A DNA stretch of 64,000 nt. It comes from UBA1181 sp045113275 (lineage in GTDB: Bacteria; Bacteroidota; Bacteroidia; Bacteroidales; Paludibacteraceae). The stretch is taken from assembly GCA_045113275.1 (NCBI GenBank), contig JBGUIU010000362.1, positions 1 through 64,000 on the forward strand. The letters are read 5' to 3'. Made by a program: the position numbers and the translations under genes. Position 1 is the first letter of the stretch; each line of letters starts with the position of its first letter. A model generated the notes under the pieces. The model saw nothing but the letters and a program-made list of their open reading frames with translations. It was not told the DNA's origin and did not search any database. Below, one piece after another: positions 41,554 to 50,612 of this stretch.

Positions 41554-43592
41554 CGTTTGCGTTTTGATGTATTGTTATTTCTCATGCCATTCTTTTGCCC
41601 TTCATGTTTTGAAAATGGTTTAGAAGAGGCATTGGACCTTTGAGATGATTCATGCTTAGAGGAACTCTTAAATGAAGCCTCTTTAGAGTTCTTAAAGGAT
41701 GCTTTGGGAGAATTGTTTGAATGAGGTGCCGAATTGTGATTGGCATGATTCGAGAACAATTGTTGAATCAGGTCTTCACGATTCATTTTCCGAAGATCAT
41801 TGATGATGCTTCGTTGATTCTCTTTCTTATACCAGAAAAAGAACTTCCGTTGCTCTAGTTTTTCTTCTTTTGAGCGAGGGGTCCATACTTTCTCTAATGT
41901 ATATGGATGGATGCCGGTGTAATAAATTTCGGTGGCGAGAGTCATCGGCGTAGGGGTGAAATCTTGAATCTGTTCGAGTTTGAAATCAAGATTTTTGGTG
42001 ATACAGGCTAATTCTGCCATATCTTCCTGTGTACATCCTGGGTGACTGGAAATAAAGTAGGGGATGAGTTGTTGGTTCATGCCGTTTTCTTTGTTTATCC
42101 TGTCGAAATGTTTTTTGAAGTCTTCGAATTGTTTGAACGAAGGCTTTCTCATTAGCTTTAATACGTTGTCGGATGTATGTTCTGGAGCCACCTTAAGTCT
42201 TCCTGATACATGGTTGGTTATAAGTTCCTCCATATAAAGACGGTGACTTTGATTCTCTTTTTCATCTGAGCCATTACAAAGAATCAGGTCGTATCGTACA
42301 CCACTTCCGATGAATGTTTTTTTGATGAGAGGTAGCTTGTCCACCTTTTTGTACAATTCAAGTAGAGTGGAGTGATCTGTATTCATGTTTTTACAAACGA
42401 TAGGATGAAGGCAGGAATATCGTTTGCATTTAGCACATAATGAAGCATCTTTTCCTCTCATTTTGTACATATTCGCAGAAGGCCCGCCTAAATCACTTAT
42501 ATATCCTTTGAATTCAGGATGATGAGTGAGAAGTGTCACTTCCTTTATGATGGATTCTTCTGAACGAGAGGAGATAAATTTCCCTTGATGAGCAGAGATG
42601 GCACAAAACGAACAGCCGCCGAAACATCCGCGGTGGATGTTGACTGAAAATTTGATCATGTCATAGGCGGGTATTGTCTTCCCTTTGTATTTAGGGTGGG
42701 GAAGACGAGTGAACGGTAGTTCGTAGGTGGCATCTATATCATTGGTGGACATCGGAGGGAATGGAGGATTGATGACCACGGAGTGAGTCTTGTCCACTCC
42801 TTGTATCAGTCTCCTTGCTACTAATTTATTAGATTCCTCTTCAACAACACGGAAGTTTTTCGCTTGTTTCATTTTATCTTTTAAGCACTCTAGGTGAGAG
42901 AAGAGGGTGAATGTCTCTGCCGTTGATTCAGGTATGTTAGATGTTTCTGTCAGATAAGCTGTTTGAGGAATATCTGTGAGTTCCGATACCTTTTTTCCCG
43001 CTTTTAATTCTTTGACAATTGCCTTAAGCGGTAGTTCTCCCATGCCGTAGATGAGAAGATCAGCTTTGCAGTCTTGTAGAATGCAGGGCTTTAATTCATC
43101 ATCCCAGTAATCATAGTGTGTGACACGACGAAGAGAGGCTTCTATGCCACCTATTATGATAGGAACATCAGGAAATAAATTTTTTAGGATTGAACAATAT
43201 ACGATGGTTGCTCGATCTGGACGAAAGCCGGCTACCCCATTGGGAGAGTAAGCATCATCCGAACGAAGTCTTTTGTTGGCAGTGTAATGATTGACCATTG
43301 AATCCATACAACCTGCCGATATGGCAAAAAACAATCGAGGTCTTCCTAGCTTCTTGAAATCTCTCAAGTCATCTCTCCAGTTAGGTTGTGGAATAATGGC
43401 TACTCGGAGACCTTCATGTTCCAATATACGTCCAACCACAGCACCCGCAAAGGAGGGATGGTCAACGTATGCATCACCAGAAAATAGAATGACATCAACT
43501 TCATCCCAATGTCTGATTTCCAATTCCTTTTTTGTGGTGGGTAAAAAATCTGTAAGTTGATACTCTTGTTTATCTGCCATCATATTTTTCAA
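41550..43592 (-). CDS. YgiQ family radical SAM protein
   Basis: A 680-residue protein. An N-terminal UPF0313 region (residues 10-310) precedes the radical SAM domain with the cluster motif C-x3-C-x2-C (Cys323, Cys327, Cys330, in HRGCFGGCSFCAISAHQG). A second Cys-rich stretch follows (CAKCKRYSCLHPIVC), which may hold another metal site. The last 65 residues are a low-complexity Ser/Lys/Asn/His tail ending TSKRKR. The family is widespread and its reaction is not established. Start could be Met1 or Met4/5. The gene overlaps the MBL gene downstream by 4 bp. Confidence 0.9.
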   Translation of the reverse strand: MKNMMADKQEYQLTDFLPTTKKELEIRHWDEVDVILFSGDAYVDHPSFAGAVVGRILEHEGLRVAIIPQPNWRDDLRDFKKLGRPRLFFAISAGCMDSMVNHYTANKRLRSDDAYSPNGVAGFRPDRATIVYCSILKNLFPDVPIIIGGIEASLRRVTHYDYWDDELKPCILQDCKADLLIYGMGELPLKAIVKELKAGKKVSELTDIPQTAYLTETSNIPESTAETFTLFSHLECLKDKMKQAKNFRVVEEESNKLVARRLIQGVDKTHSVVINPPFPPMSTNDIDATYELPFTRLPHPKYKGKTIPAYDMIKFSVNIHRGCFGGCSFCAISAHQGKFISSRSEESIIKEVTLLTHHPEFKGYISDLGGPSANMYKMRGKDASLCAKCKRYSCLHPIVCKNMNTDHSTLLELYKKVDKLPLIKKTFIGSGVRYDLILCNGSDEKENQSHRLYMEELITNHVSGRLKVAPEHTSDNVLKLMRKPSFKQFEDFKKHFDRINKENGMNQQLIPYFISSHPGCTQEDMAELACITKNLDFKLEQIQDFTPTPMTLATEIYYTGIHPYTLEKVWTPRSKEEKLEQRKFFFWYKKENQRSIINDLRKMNREDLIQQLFSNHANHNSAPHSNNSPKASFKNSKEASFKSSSKHESSQRSNASSKPFSKHEGQKNGMRNNNTSKRKR

Positions 43593-43594
43593 AT

Positions 43595-43625
43595 AAAAAG
43601 CGGTTACATAATGTGACCGCTTTTT
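43595..43625 (-). terminator. Terminator of the 43657-44415 lipoprotein gene
   Basis: A 14-bp stem with one G-U pair (43595-43608 with 43612-43625) and a 3-nt loop, ending in a U run on the minus strand, 32 bp after the stop. It ends 3 bp upstream of the YgiQ start codon, leaving almost no room for a separate promoter, so YgiQ expression may depend on read-through. Confidence 0.8.
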
Positions 43626-43656
43626 GTATTATACGAATCTAAATGAATAATTCATA

Positions 43657-44415
43657 TCAATAGATAAATACGTAAAGAATTTCAGGAACTAATGTGATTG
43701 TACCAGGAGCTCCCGTTGTGATTTCTATTGATGCAGCTCCTATTCCTTCGTCTTTATCTGGCTCAGTTTCTGCGTAGATGATGTATGTCGTGTAAGGGTC
43801 TAGTTTGGAAAAGCTATAGAGCCCATTCCCATCAGAGCGTTCGTCAGAGTTAGTGACAGATCCTTTCTTCTGGTAATAAACACGAAGTCCGACTCCATTT
43901 ATAAATGAAGTAGCATTTTTATATTTTGCCTCTATCTTACCTACAATACCACACTTTCCAGAGTTTTTACCATCATAGATATAAAAGTCTCCTGCATAAA
44001 CAGAGTTGCTGTTATCAATGTTGACTTGGGCGATATTGCTTTGTTTGTCGTATGTTGAATCAGATAGGGTGAACAATGTGTAGTTACCATCATTCAAATA
44101 TTTGAAACAGAATGATCCATCATAAGAAGTACTTGTTTTGTCATCGTACCCATATTGATTATCACCATAGATGATGAATACATCTTCCTTCTTCGCAGGT
44201 ACGGTGTCACGAACAAAATAAAATTCAGTGACAGTCTGAGGTATTTCACCAACCGTTATGTATAGACTGCGGTAGGCGATTTCTCCTTCATCAATAATTT
44301 TATGAACAACTCCGTAAATAGAACCTTTCCCTCCTTCTCCCTCTTCTTTTGTACAAGAAGTAACTAAACAAATTGTGATTAGTAGTTGTGTGAGATAGAA
44401 CAATAAACGTCTCAT
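43657..44415 (-). CDS. Lipoprotein with carboxypeptidase-like beta-sandwich repeats
   Basis: A 252-residue lipoprotein (lipobox VTSC, Cys21), then TKEEGEGGKG and two beta-sandwich modules resembling carboxypeptidase regulatory-like domains: one at about 30-150 (GSIYGVVHKIID ... GSFCFKYLNDGNYTLF), the second at about 155-250 (CGIVGKIEAKYKN ... GLYSFSKLDPYTTYIIYA). Such modules are structural and often anchor or present other proteins. No catalytic residues are evident. It has its own promoter and terminator. Confidence 0.75.
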   Translation of the reverse strand: MRRLLFYLTQLLITICLVTSCTKEEGEGGKGSIYGVVHKIIDEGEIAYRSLYITVGEIPQTVTEFYFVRDTVPAKKEDVFIIYGDNQYGYDDKTSTSYDGSFCFKYLNDGNYTLFTLSDSTYDKQSNIAQVNIDNSNSVYAGDFYIYDGKNSGKCGIVGKIEAKYKNATSFINGVGLRVYYQKKGSVTNSDERSDGNGLYSFSKLDPYTTYIIYAETEPDKDEGIGAASIEITTGAPGTITLVPEILYVFIY

Positions 44416-44453
44416 GTTTTTAATATTAGATTTCTAATTTGTATAAAGTTCTC

Positions 44454-44485
44454 CAAATATACGATATTCGAGTTAATTCATCAAA
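44454..44485 (-). promoter_or_regulatory. Bacteroides-type promoter of the 43657-44415 lipoprotein gene
   Basis: Minus strand: TTTG (44482-44485), 20-bp spacer, TATATTTG (44454-44461). It lies in the gap after the patatin gene stop. Confidence 0.7.
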
Positions 44486-44501
44486 TGTTTTTTGTAAAAA
44501 A

Positions 44502-46796
44502 CTATTCAATCAATTTCTCGTGGAATAGTAGATAGCCTATGTTGAGACCAGCGTTCCAGTTTTTATCTGGATAGCTGTACCAATTGAAATATACACCGGC
44601 TGTGATATACTTTAATTGCGCTACAGCAGTGATTTCGCTGAGTGCATATACTTTTTCAAATGCTTTGTCATAGGTGGCATGGAACATGGCGGTTGGTATG
44701 ATAGCCTTATGAGGAGCGTAAACATAGCTTTCCCATCGGATATGAAACATATCGTTTATGATATATATCGGTTTGAGTCCAGCGGCATAGAAAGTGTTGG
44801 CATGGAAAGCGGTATTAAACACCATCATGGAATGTTTTGTAGGAGTGAAAGAGGGTGCCATCAGTAATGTTTCCATGTAGTTCCCCTCTAATTCGTGTTT
44901 TGAATAGATGCATTCTGCCATCAGACCAAGGGAGAAATGTTTTCCGATAGAGAAATAATGGTCATACAATGCTGATAGCTGCATCCAATAGGTGGTTTTC
45001 ATTCCGTAGGCGTCATGATTGAATGGGAAATCCTCTAGGTTGTATTTTTTCTTTCCGAATATACCCTGAACATTTATTTTTGCCATCGTCCCGTATATAG
45101 GATATTGTTTATGGGATAATGAATTGTGTTTATACTGCAATTGAGCCACACCTAATATGTATTCTGTTTTATCGAATGTGTCTATGTCAGTTGAGTAGGG
45201 ACCATGATACTTGTTTTTGATTTTTCCGATACCCATACCCAGTTCTACTTGCCCTTTTAAAAAGAAAGGGATGCAAGCTTTTGTCTTAAAGTAAAACTCT
45301 GTACTATAAGCTTCGGTTGGAATATCGGTTTCGTAAAAGGCATATTGTTTGGAGGAATAGGTAAAATGATTAATGTCTCCTATCAATTTAATACAAAAAG
45401 GTAATTGAAAAGGGAAATCAATTCTACCTAAGAAATGGGTATTTTTATAGAGAATACCGATTTGTCCATCTAATGAAAGATCATAAGATAGGTTTTTGAT
45501 TCCTAAATATTTTGCGCCGACATATAGTTGATTGGACGTGGTTGAGGAGATGTTTCCTCCAAATGAGAATTTGAATTGATCATTGAGTGTCACATCCAAT
45601 ATTAGATCGTATGCTTCTGTTTCAGGATTATATCGTGCGTGCGGAATAATCTCACTGATTTTTTTATCGGAAAGAAGTTTAAAATATGTTTTACGGAAAT
45701 TGTTAAAAGTGAAGTAGTCTTTTCCTGTATGGAAACTCTTCTCAATGTATCTCTCTTGGTGTGGTTTGACACCATTGATGATGATGTTTTTAAATATCAG
45801 TTGAGGCTTTTTCTGTCTAAATGCATATCTGCGAGCGTTGACAGTGTCTATGTTAGCTGTACGATTGATTCTTGCTTTTATCTCATCTATATGTGCGATG
45901 GTACTGTCATATCCTCTTTGGATAAGGTATCTTGCTTTTTCAAAATCAAGAAGGGATACATCAGTGTAGTGAAAGTCTAAAAGGAAGCCATCTTCGGCAG
46001 AAAGATTGTAGTTGGTCCTTTGCATAATAAGATTTTCAAGTAAAGCAAATGGATCGTCTTCTTTTGTTGCATCAGGATTATCGCTGACAGAGCTTCCAAT
46101 GATATAGTCGGCTTTCAATTCATCTTTCATGATATCGATAGGGAAGTTATTGTACATTCCACCGTCGAACATGAGATGGTTGTTTACACGAATAGGCTTG
46201 AATACGAAAGGGAAAGACATTGATGACCGCACAGCATCACTTAAATCGCCACTTCGGTGGACGTGTGCTTTTTTTTCATAGACATCGGTTGCGATGCATC
46301 GGAAAGGAACGAATAAACTGTCAAAATCACCTTTGCAGATTGTTGTGGCTTGCGAGAATAGATACATGCAAGCTTGATTCATTTGATCAGGAGAAACAAA
46401 ACTGGTAGGAAGAAATGGTTTGACATTAAGAGAATCATCAATTGTCATTTTGAATGATATGAACTCTGGCGTCTCTTCCTCTGATTTAAAGTAGAATTTG
46501 TTTTTGTCATCGATCTGTCCTTTCAACCAAGTGAAGAATATTTCGGATGTCACCAGATCTTCCATCTCTTCTGGAGTATAACCCATTGCATAGAATGAAC
46601 TTACGATTGCGCCCATGGAAGTTCCAGCCACATAATCTATTGGGATGTTGTTCTCTTCCAAAGCTTTTATTACGCCTATGTGTGTGCAGCCTTTTGCCCC
46701 ACCACCGCTTAATACCAAGCCCACTTTTTGGGCATTAAGTGTCAGCGAGTGCAGCATACATACACAAACTATCCATAATAATTTCGCTTGTTTCAT
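44502..46796 (-). CDS. Patatin-like phospholipase with outer-membrane barrel (PlpD-like)
   Basis: A 764-residue protein: signal peptide (to about LNAQ), then a patatin domain (24-310) with oxyanion loop GGGAKG (31-36), nucleophile elbow GTSMG with Ser60, and the catalytic Asp in MFDGGMYNN. A POTRA-like segment (about 335-405) and a 16-strand-type surface-antigen barrel to the end follow. This is the layout of type Vd autotransporters such as PlpD, which carry a phospholipase A across the outer membrane. Bacteroidota members may stay attached. All catalytic residues are present. A -7 box TACATTTG lies at 46815-46822. Confidence 0.9.
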   Translation of the reverse strand: MKQAKLLWIVCVCMLHSLTLNAQKVGLVLSGGGAKGCTHIGVIKALEENNIPIDYVAGTSMGAIVSSFYAMGYTPEEMEDLVTSEIFFTWLKGQIDDKNKFYFKSEEETPEFISFKMTIDDSLNVKPFLPTSFVSPDQMNQACMYLFSQATTICKGDFDSLFVPFRCIATDVYEKKAHVHRSGDLSDAVRSSMSFPFVFKPIRVNNHLMFDGGMYNNFPIDIMKDELKADYIIGSSVSDNPDATKEDDPFALLENLIMQRTNYNLSAEDGFLLDFHYTDVSLLDFEKARYLIQRGYDSTIAHIDEIKARINRTANIDTVNARRYAFRQKKPQLIFKNIIINGVKPHQERYIEKSFHTGKDYFTFNNFRKTYFKLLSDKKISEIIPHARYNPETEAYDLILDVTLNDQFKFSFGGNISSTTSNQLYVGAKYLGIKNLSYDLSLDGQIGILYKNTHFLGRIDFPFQLPFCIKLIGDINHFTYSSKQYAFYETDIPTEAYSTEFYFKTKACIPFFLKGQVELGMGIGKIKNKYHGPYSTDIDTFDKTEYILGVAQLQYKHNSLSHKQYPIYGTMAKINVQGIFGKKKYNLEDFPFNHDAYGMKTTYWMQLSALYDHYFSIGKHFSLGLMAECIYSKHELEGNYMETLLMAPSFTPTKHSMMVFNTAFHANTFYAAGLKPIYIINDMFHIRWESYVYAPHKAIIPTAMFHATYDKAFEKVYALSEITAVAQLKYITAGVYFNWYSYPDKNWNAGLNIGYLLFHEKLIE

Positions 46797-46864
46797 TCGA
46801 TTCTATTTTGTATGCAAATGTATGAATTAAATATTAAAAAAAAATCATAATTTATCATGATGGC

Positions 46865-46898
46865 AAAAAAAAAGAAGGCTGGCAATTAGCCAGCCTTC
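46865..46898 (-). terminator. Rho-independent terminator of the 46921-48312 gene
   Basis: Perfect 10-bp GC-rich stem (46874-46883 with 46889-46898), 5-nt loop and nine U residues on the minus strand. Very strong, consistent with a highly expressed gene. Confidence 0.9.
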
Positions 46899-46920
46899 AG
46901 ATGTATTATCTAATCAGAAA

Positions 46921-48312
46921 TTATTTCTTGATAATTGTTTGAGAGATAACACCGTTTGCAGTGTAAACTTTTGCGATGTATGCACCTGCATTCAAACCAG
47001 AGATGTTTGCATTTGCTACAACTACACCATTCAAGTTCAATACTTCGATGTCTGTATATTCAACACCTTCTACAACAACCAATTCGTCAGTTGCATAGAT
47101 AACAGCGCTTTCGATAGCAGCTTCTTCAACTTCCAAACCTGCAGCACAAGTACCGATTTGCAAGTTATCAACGATGAAGTTGTGTTTGTCTTGTTTGAAA
47201 GAGATTGAGAAAGTCTTAGCTCCATCAGGAACGTTAACTTCTTCTTCCAATTCAGTCCACTCTGCAGGAATTTCTTGATCGAAGATCTTTACTGTTTCTC
47301 CGTTGTCAAATGTGATAGAAGCACCGATCTTCTTGTCAGCAGCTGGAGTTGTCTCTTCATAGAATGTTGTTCCTTCAAACCAACGGAATGCAAACAATGC
47401 ATTAACAACGATCTTACCATTGTGATTGTTTGGCAATTCGATACCTTCGATAACAGAAGCAGTATCTGCATTGTTAACAAGTAGTGCGTGAAGCATTTCA
47501 TCATCGTAGAATCCAGTTATTGCACCATCTGTTCCGTAACCACCATCTTGCCATCTTCTGATAGCAGAATTCTTTGATGTTTTGATTGCGTATCCACCAA
47601 TCATTTGATCAGCAGTTGAAAGGTTCAAGTCACCATCTTCCCATCCGTTAACATTTCCTGAGAAGTTCTCTGTGTAGAATGGTCTGCTACATTGATCACC
47701 CCATGGCTTCAAGCTCAAATTTTTGATGAAAATTTTGTCTTCAATTAATCCAGAAGCAATTTCTCTAGCACATCCGATTAACATTGTATCCATTGCCATG
47801 TGCTTTGAATTTGCGTAAACAAGTCTGCTTTCTTTAATCCATTCGTTAGGTTTTTGGTTACCTTTTCCGTCGATACGAGCACGACCGTCAGCTTTGTTGA
47901 TGTCTAATCCGTTGTGAGAAACACCGTAAGCAAAGAATCCAAAGTGGAACAATGGGTTTTTACCTTCGTACAATTTTGAATATCCTAAACCTGCTTCGTT
48001 ATCACCTGTCTCTGCTTGCATGATTTCTTCAGTTGCCATGTATTCAATACATAGATACCATGCTTTTGTCATATCGACTCTGTTAGCAGAAAGATCAATC
48101 ATGTAATCTTTCCATTGAGCATTGTGAGTGAATGCAGCAGCTACGCTACCATCTGGTGCAGCAGCACCGAACTCAATTACTTCTTCTCCATCTTGAGGAA
48201 CAGCTTTGTAACCATCTACCAACTGTCCATCCTTGATGATGTAAATTTCTTCTGCAAATGCAGATCCCATAGCCATTAAACCGGCTAAAGCGAGTAAACC
48301 TACTTTCTTCAT
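46921..48312 (-). CDS. Abundant secreted protein with T9SS C-terminal sorting domain
   Basis: A 463-residue protein with a signal peptide (MKKVGLLALAGLMAMGSAFA). The mature part is beta-rich with no family I recognise. A second segment near 205-395 (FSGNVNGWEDGDLNLSTADQ) resembles carbohydrate-binding sandwich domains. The last 60 residues (DIEVLNLNGVVVANANISG, then AGAYIAKVYTANG ending TIIKK) are a type A T9SS sorting domain. Codon use is as biased as rpsA and a strong terminator follows, so high expression is expected, possibly as a major surface or vesicle protein. Function is unknown. Confidence 0.8.
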   Translation of the reverse strand: MKKVGLLALAGLMAMGSAFAEEIYIIKDGQLVDGYKAVPQDGEEVIEFGAAAPDGSVAAAFTHNAQWKDYMIDLSANRVDMTKAWYLCIEYMATEEIMQAETGDNEAGLGYSKLYEGKNPLFHFGFFAYGVSHNGLDINKADGRARIDGKGNQKPNEWIKESRLVYANSKHMAMDTMLIGCAREIASGLIEDKIFIKNLSLKPWGDQCSRPFYTENFSGNVNGWEDGDLNLSTADQMIGGYAIKTSKNSAIRRWQDGGYGTDGAITGFYDDEMLHALLVNNADTASVIEGIELPNNHNGKIVVNALFAFRWFEGTTFYEETTPAADKKIGASITFDNGETVKIFDQEIPAEWTELEEEVNVPDGAKTFSISFKQDKHNFIVDNLQIGTCAAGLEVEEAAIESAVIYATDELVVVEGVEYTDIEVLNLNGVVVANANISGLNAGAYIAKVYTANGVISQTIIKK

Positions 48313-48499
48313 AAATAAATAAATTTAAATTTATACTAATGTTGTTTATTTAATACAATTTTAAGCCATAAAAAAACGTTGCTAATTTAAGAACTTTTTT
48401 TTATTTGCGTAAATATTTAGCCCTTTTTTTAGGGGTGTTTTAGAAGAAAAGGGATCAATGTTTCCATTAATCCCTTTCCTTTGTAATTGTAATGGCTTG

Positions 48500-50023
48500 T
48501 TATAGTGGTATATTGCCATGTTTTTTCGCTGGATTGGCTCTTATCTTTGTATGCGTCATATCCAATGCTTGGATGAGTTTCTCTCTGGTCTTTGATGGGA
48601 GTATAATCTCATCAATATATCCTAATTCAGCAGCTCTATAAGGATTAGAGAACTTCTCTTCGTATTCTTTTCTTGCTTTGTCTTTTTCTTCGTCGCTGAC
48701 TTTCTTATATAGAATGTTTACAGCTCCTTCTTGACCCATTACGGCGATTTCCGCATTTGGATATGCAAAGTTAACGTCAGCTCCAGTGTGCTTGCTAGAC
48801 ATAACGATGTAGGCTCCTCCGTATGCTTTTCTGGTGATGACGGTTATTTTAGGAACTGTTGCTTCAACGTATGCATAAACAATCTTTGCACCATGACGAA
48901 TGATACCTCCGTGCTCTTGTGTACAACCTGGTAAGAAGCCAGGAACATCTACGAAGGATACAATCGGAATACTGAAGCAGTCACAGAAACGAATGAATCT
49001 TGCCGCTTTGTCAGATGTGTCGATATCTAACACACCTGCTTGGAAGGCAGGTTGATTTGCTACGATACCGATTACTTTACCTTCTATTCTAGCAAATCCA
49101 ACTAAGATGCTAGGAGCAAAGTTCTCTTGAATCTCGAAGAAGTAGCCACCGTCAACAACACTCTCAATCAACTCTTTCATGTCGTATGGCTTGCTTGGAT
49201 CGGCTGGAATAAAGTTGTCCAAGTCGGCTCCGTTCGGTTCGAGATTAGATGAATAAGGAGCATTTGGCGCATCATCCATGTTGTTAGATGGTAAAAATGC
49301 TAGCAATTCACGAACCATCATCAACGTGTCTTCTTCAGTCTCCCCTAAGAAGTGAGCTACACCACTTGTGGAATTGTGAACTGATGCACCGCCTAATTCT
49401 TCTTTATCTACTTCTTCGTGTGTTACGGTCTTGACAACTTCAGGACCTGTGACAAACATGTGACTGTGATTCTTTACCATGAAAATAAAGTCAGTCAATG
49501 CTGGTGAGTAACAAGCACCTCCTGCACAAGGACCTAGAATGACAGATATCTGCGGAATCACACCAGAAGCAATTGTGTTTTGGTAGAAAATATCTCCATA
49601 ACCTGCTAAACTAGATACACCTTCTTGAATACGAGCACCACCTGAATCGTTTAGTGCGATAATAGGAGCACCCATCTTCAATGCTAGGTTTTGTAATTTG
49701 ACAATTTTGTTAGCATTGGTGCGACTTAATGATCCTCCGAATACGGTAAAGTCATATGCATATACATATACAAGACGACCATCTATTTTTCCGTATCCAC
49801 CAACGATACCGTCTCCTGCTAATTGTTGTTTGTCAAGACCAAAGTTATGACATTGGTGAATTACAAATTTATCAATTTCAACAAATGTTCCTTTGTCTAA
49901 AAGGATAGCTATACGTTCTCTTGCTGTTAGCTTGCCAGCTTTGTGCTGCTTTTCTATTCGGGCTGCATCACCAGCTTCAGCTAAGCGATTTAATTCTAAA
50001 AATCTTTCGTTAGAAGATTCCAT
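48500..50023 (-). CDS. Acyl-CoA carboxylase carboxyltransferase subunit (propionyl-/methylmalonyl-CoA type)
   Basis: A 507-residue carboxyltransferase of the PccB/MmdA family, which moves CO2 between carboxybiotin and an acyl-CoA. Conserved segments are KLTARERIAILLDKGTFVE, GGARIQEGVSSLAGYG with the oxyanion Gly pair, GPCAGGACYSPALTDF and the second-half AYGGAYIVMSSKHTG. It is last in an operon with a carrier protein and a biotin carboxylase, so it works as an ATP-dependent carboxylase rather than the sodium-pumping decarboxylase, for which the membrane subunit is absent. Propionyl-CoA is the best guess for substrate; acetyl-CoA cannot be excluded. Confidence 0.88.
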   Translation of the reverse strand: MESSNERFLELNRLAEAGDAARIEKQHKAGKLTARERIAILLDKGTFVEIDKFVIHQCHNFGLDKQQLAGDGIVGGYGKIDGRLVYVYAYDFTVFGGSLSRTNANKIVKLQNLALKMGAPIIALNDSGGARIQEGVSSLAGYGDIFYQNTIASGVIPQISVILGPCAGGACYSPALTDFIFMVKNHSHMFVTGPEVVKTVTHEEVDKEELGGASVHNSTSGVAHFLGETEEDTLMMVRELLAFLPSNNMDDAPNAPYSSNLEPNGADLDNFIPADPSKPYDMKELIESVVDGGYFFEIQENFAPSILVGFARIEGKVIGIVANQPAFQAGVLDIDTSDKAARFIRFCDCFSIPIVSFVDVPGFLPGCTQEHGGIIRHGAKIVYAYVEATVPKITVITRKAYGGAYIVMSSKHTGADVNFAYPNAEIAVMGQEGAVNILYKKVSDEEKDKARKEYEEKFSNPYRAAELGYIDEIILPSKTREKLIQALDMTHTKIRANPAKKHGNIPL

Positions 50024-50037
50024 TTTTCTCCTTTCTT

Positions 50038-50562
50038 TTAGATTTGTACTTCCTCAGGTGCTTCGCATAATTCAATCAAGGATTGATTTCCTGCTATATT
50101 GTCACCTTCATTTACTAATATTTTCTTTACCATGCAGTCATCCTTCACTTTGTATTCACTTTGCATTTTCATTGCTTCAATGATGATTACAGGACTGCCT
50201 GCTTTTACAATTTCGCCTTCTTTAACCAATATACGAACAACCTTACCAGGCATAGGAGAGAAGATCTTATCTTGCTTTTCGCTTGACTTAGCTTTCTTTG
50301 CTCCATATTGGTATGGACTGATGATCTCTACTGGAAATGTGTTGAACGCCACACTGACAGTATAGTTTTGATTGTTGTTGCTTGTTGGTTTTAATTCTGC
50401 ATTGTATGAATGGCCATCTTCTGTTATGATGGAGCAAAGTCCATTTTCGGCCATAACAATGTCTAGGTTGTATGTCTTATCGTCCACCAAAATTTCCACT
50501 TTGTTGTTTTCTTTGTTTATAAGGGAAATTTCTTTGATCTTGTTTCCGACTTTTATTTTCAT
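50038..50562 (-). CDS. Biotin carboxyl carrier protein of acyl-CoA carboxylase
   Basis: A 174-residue protein whose C-terminal 75 residues are a biotinyl domain with the target motif EAMKMQSEY (biotin on the Lys between two Met). The N-terminal part (residues 1-90) is a beta-rich segment like those in the carrier chains of propionyl-CoA carboxylases and methylmalonyl-CoA decarboxylases. It lies 14 bp before the carboxyltransferase and 50 bp after the biotin carboxylase. Confidence 0.9.
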   Translation of the reverse strand: MKIKVGNKIKEISLINKENNKVEILVDDKTYNLDIVMAENGLCSIITEDGHSYNAELKPTSNNNQNYTVSVAFNTFPVEIISPYQYGAKKAKSSEKQDKIFSPMPGKVVRILVKEGEIVKAGSPVIIIEAMKMQSEYKVKDDCMVKKILVNEGDNIAGNQSLIELCEAPEEVQI

Positions 50563-50612
50563 ACGTTCTTTTTTTGTGGTTATTTTTTAGCAAGAGAAAG
50601 TCTCTTACATTA

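Noticed and set aside
41550..41760. Low-complexity Ser/Lys/Asn tail of the YgiQ protein as a possible separate gene or frameshift
   Set aside because: The frame continues cleanly from the radical SAM domain and overlaps the next gene by the usual 4 bp; disordered basic tails are known in the family.
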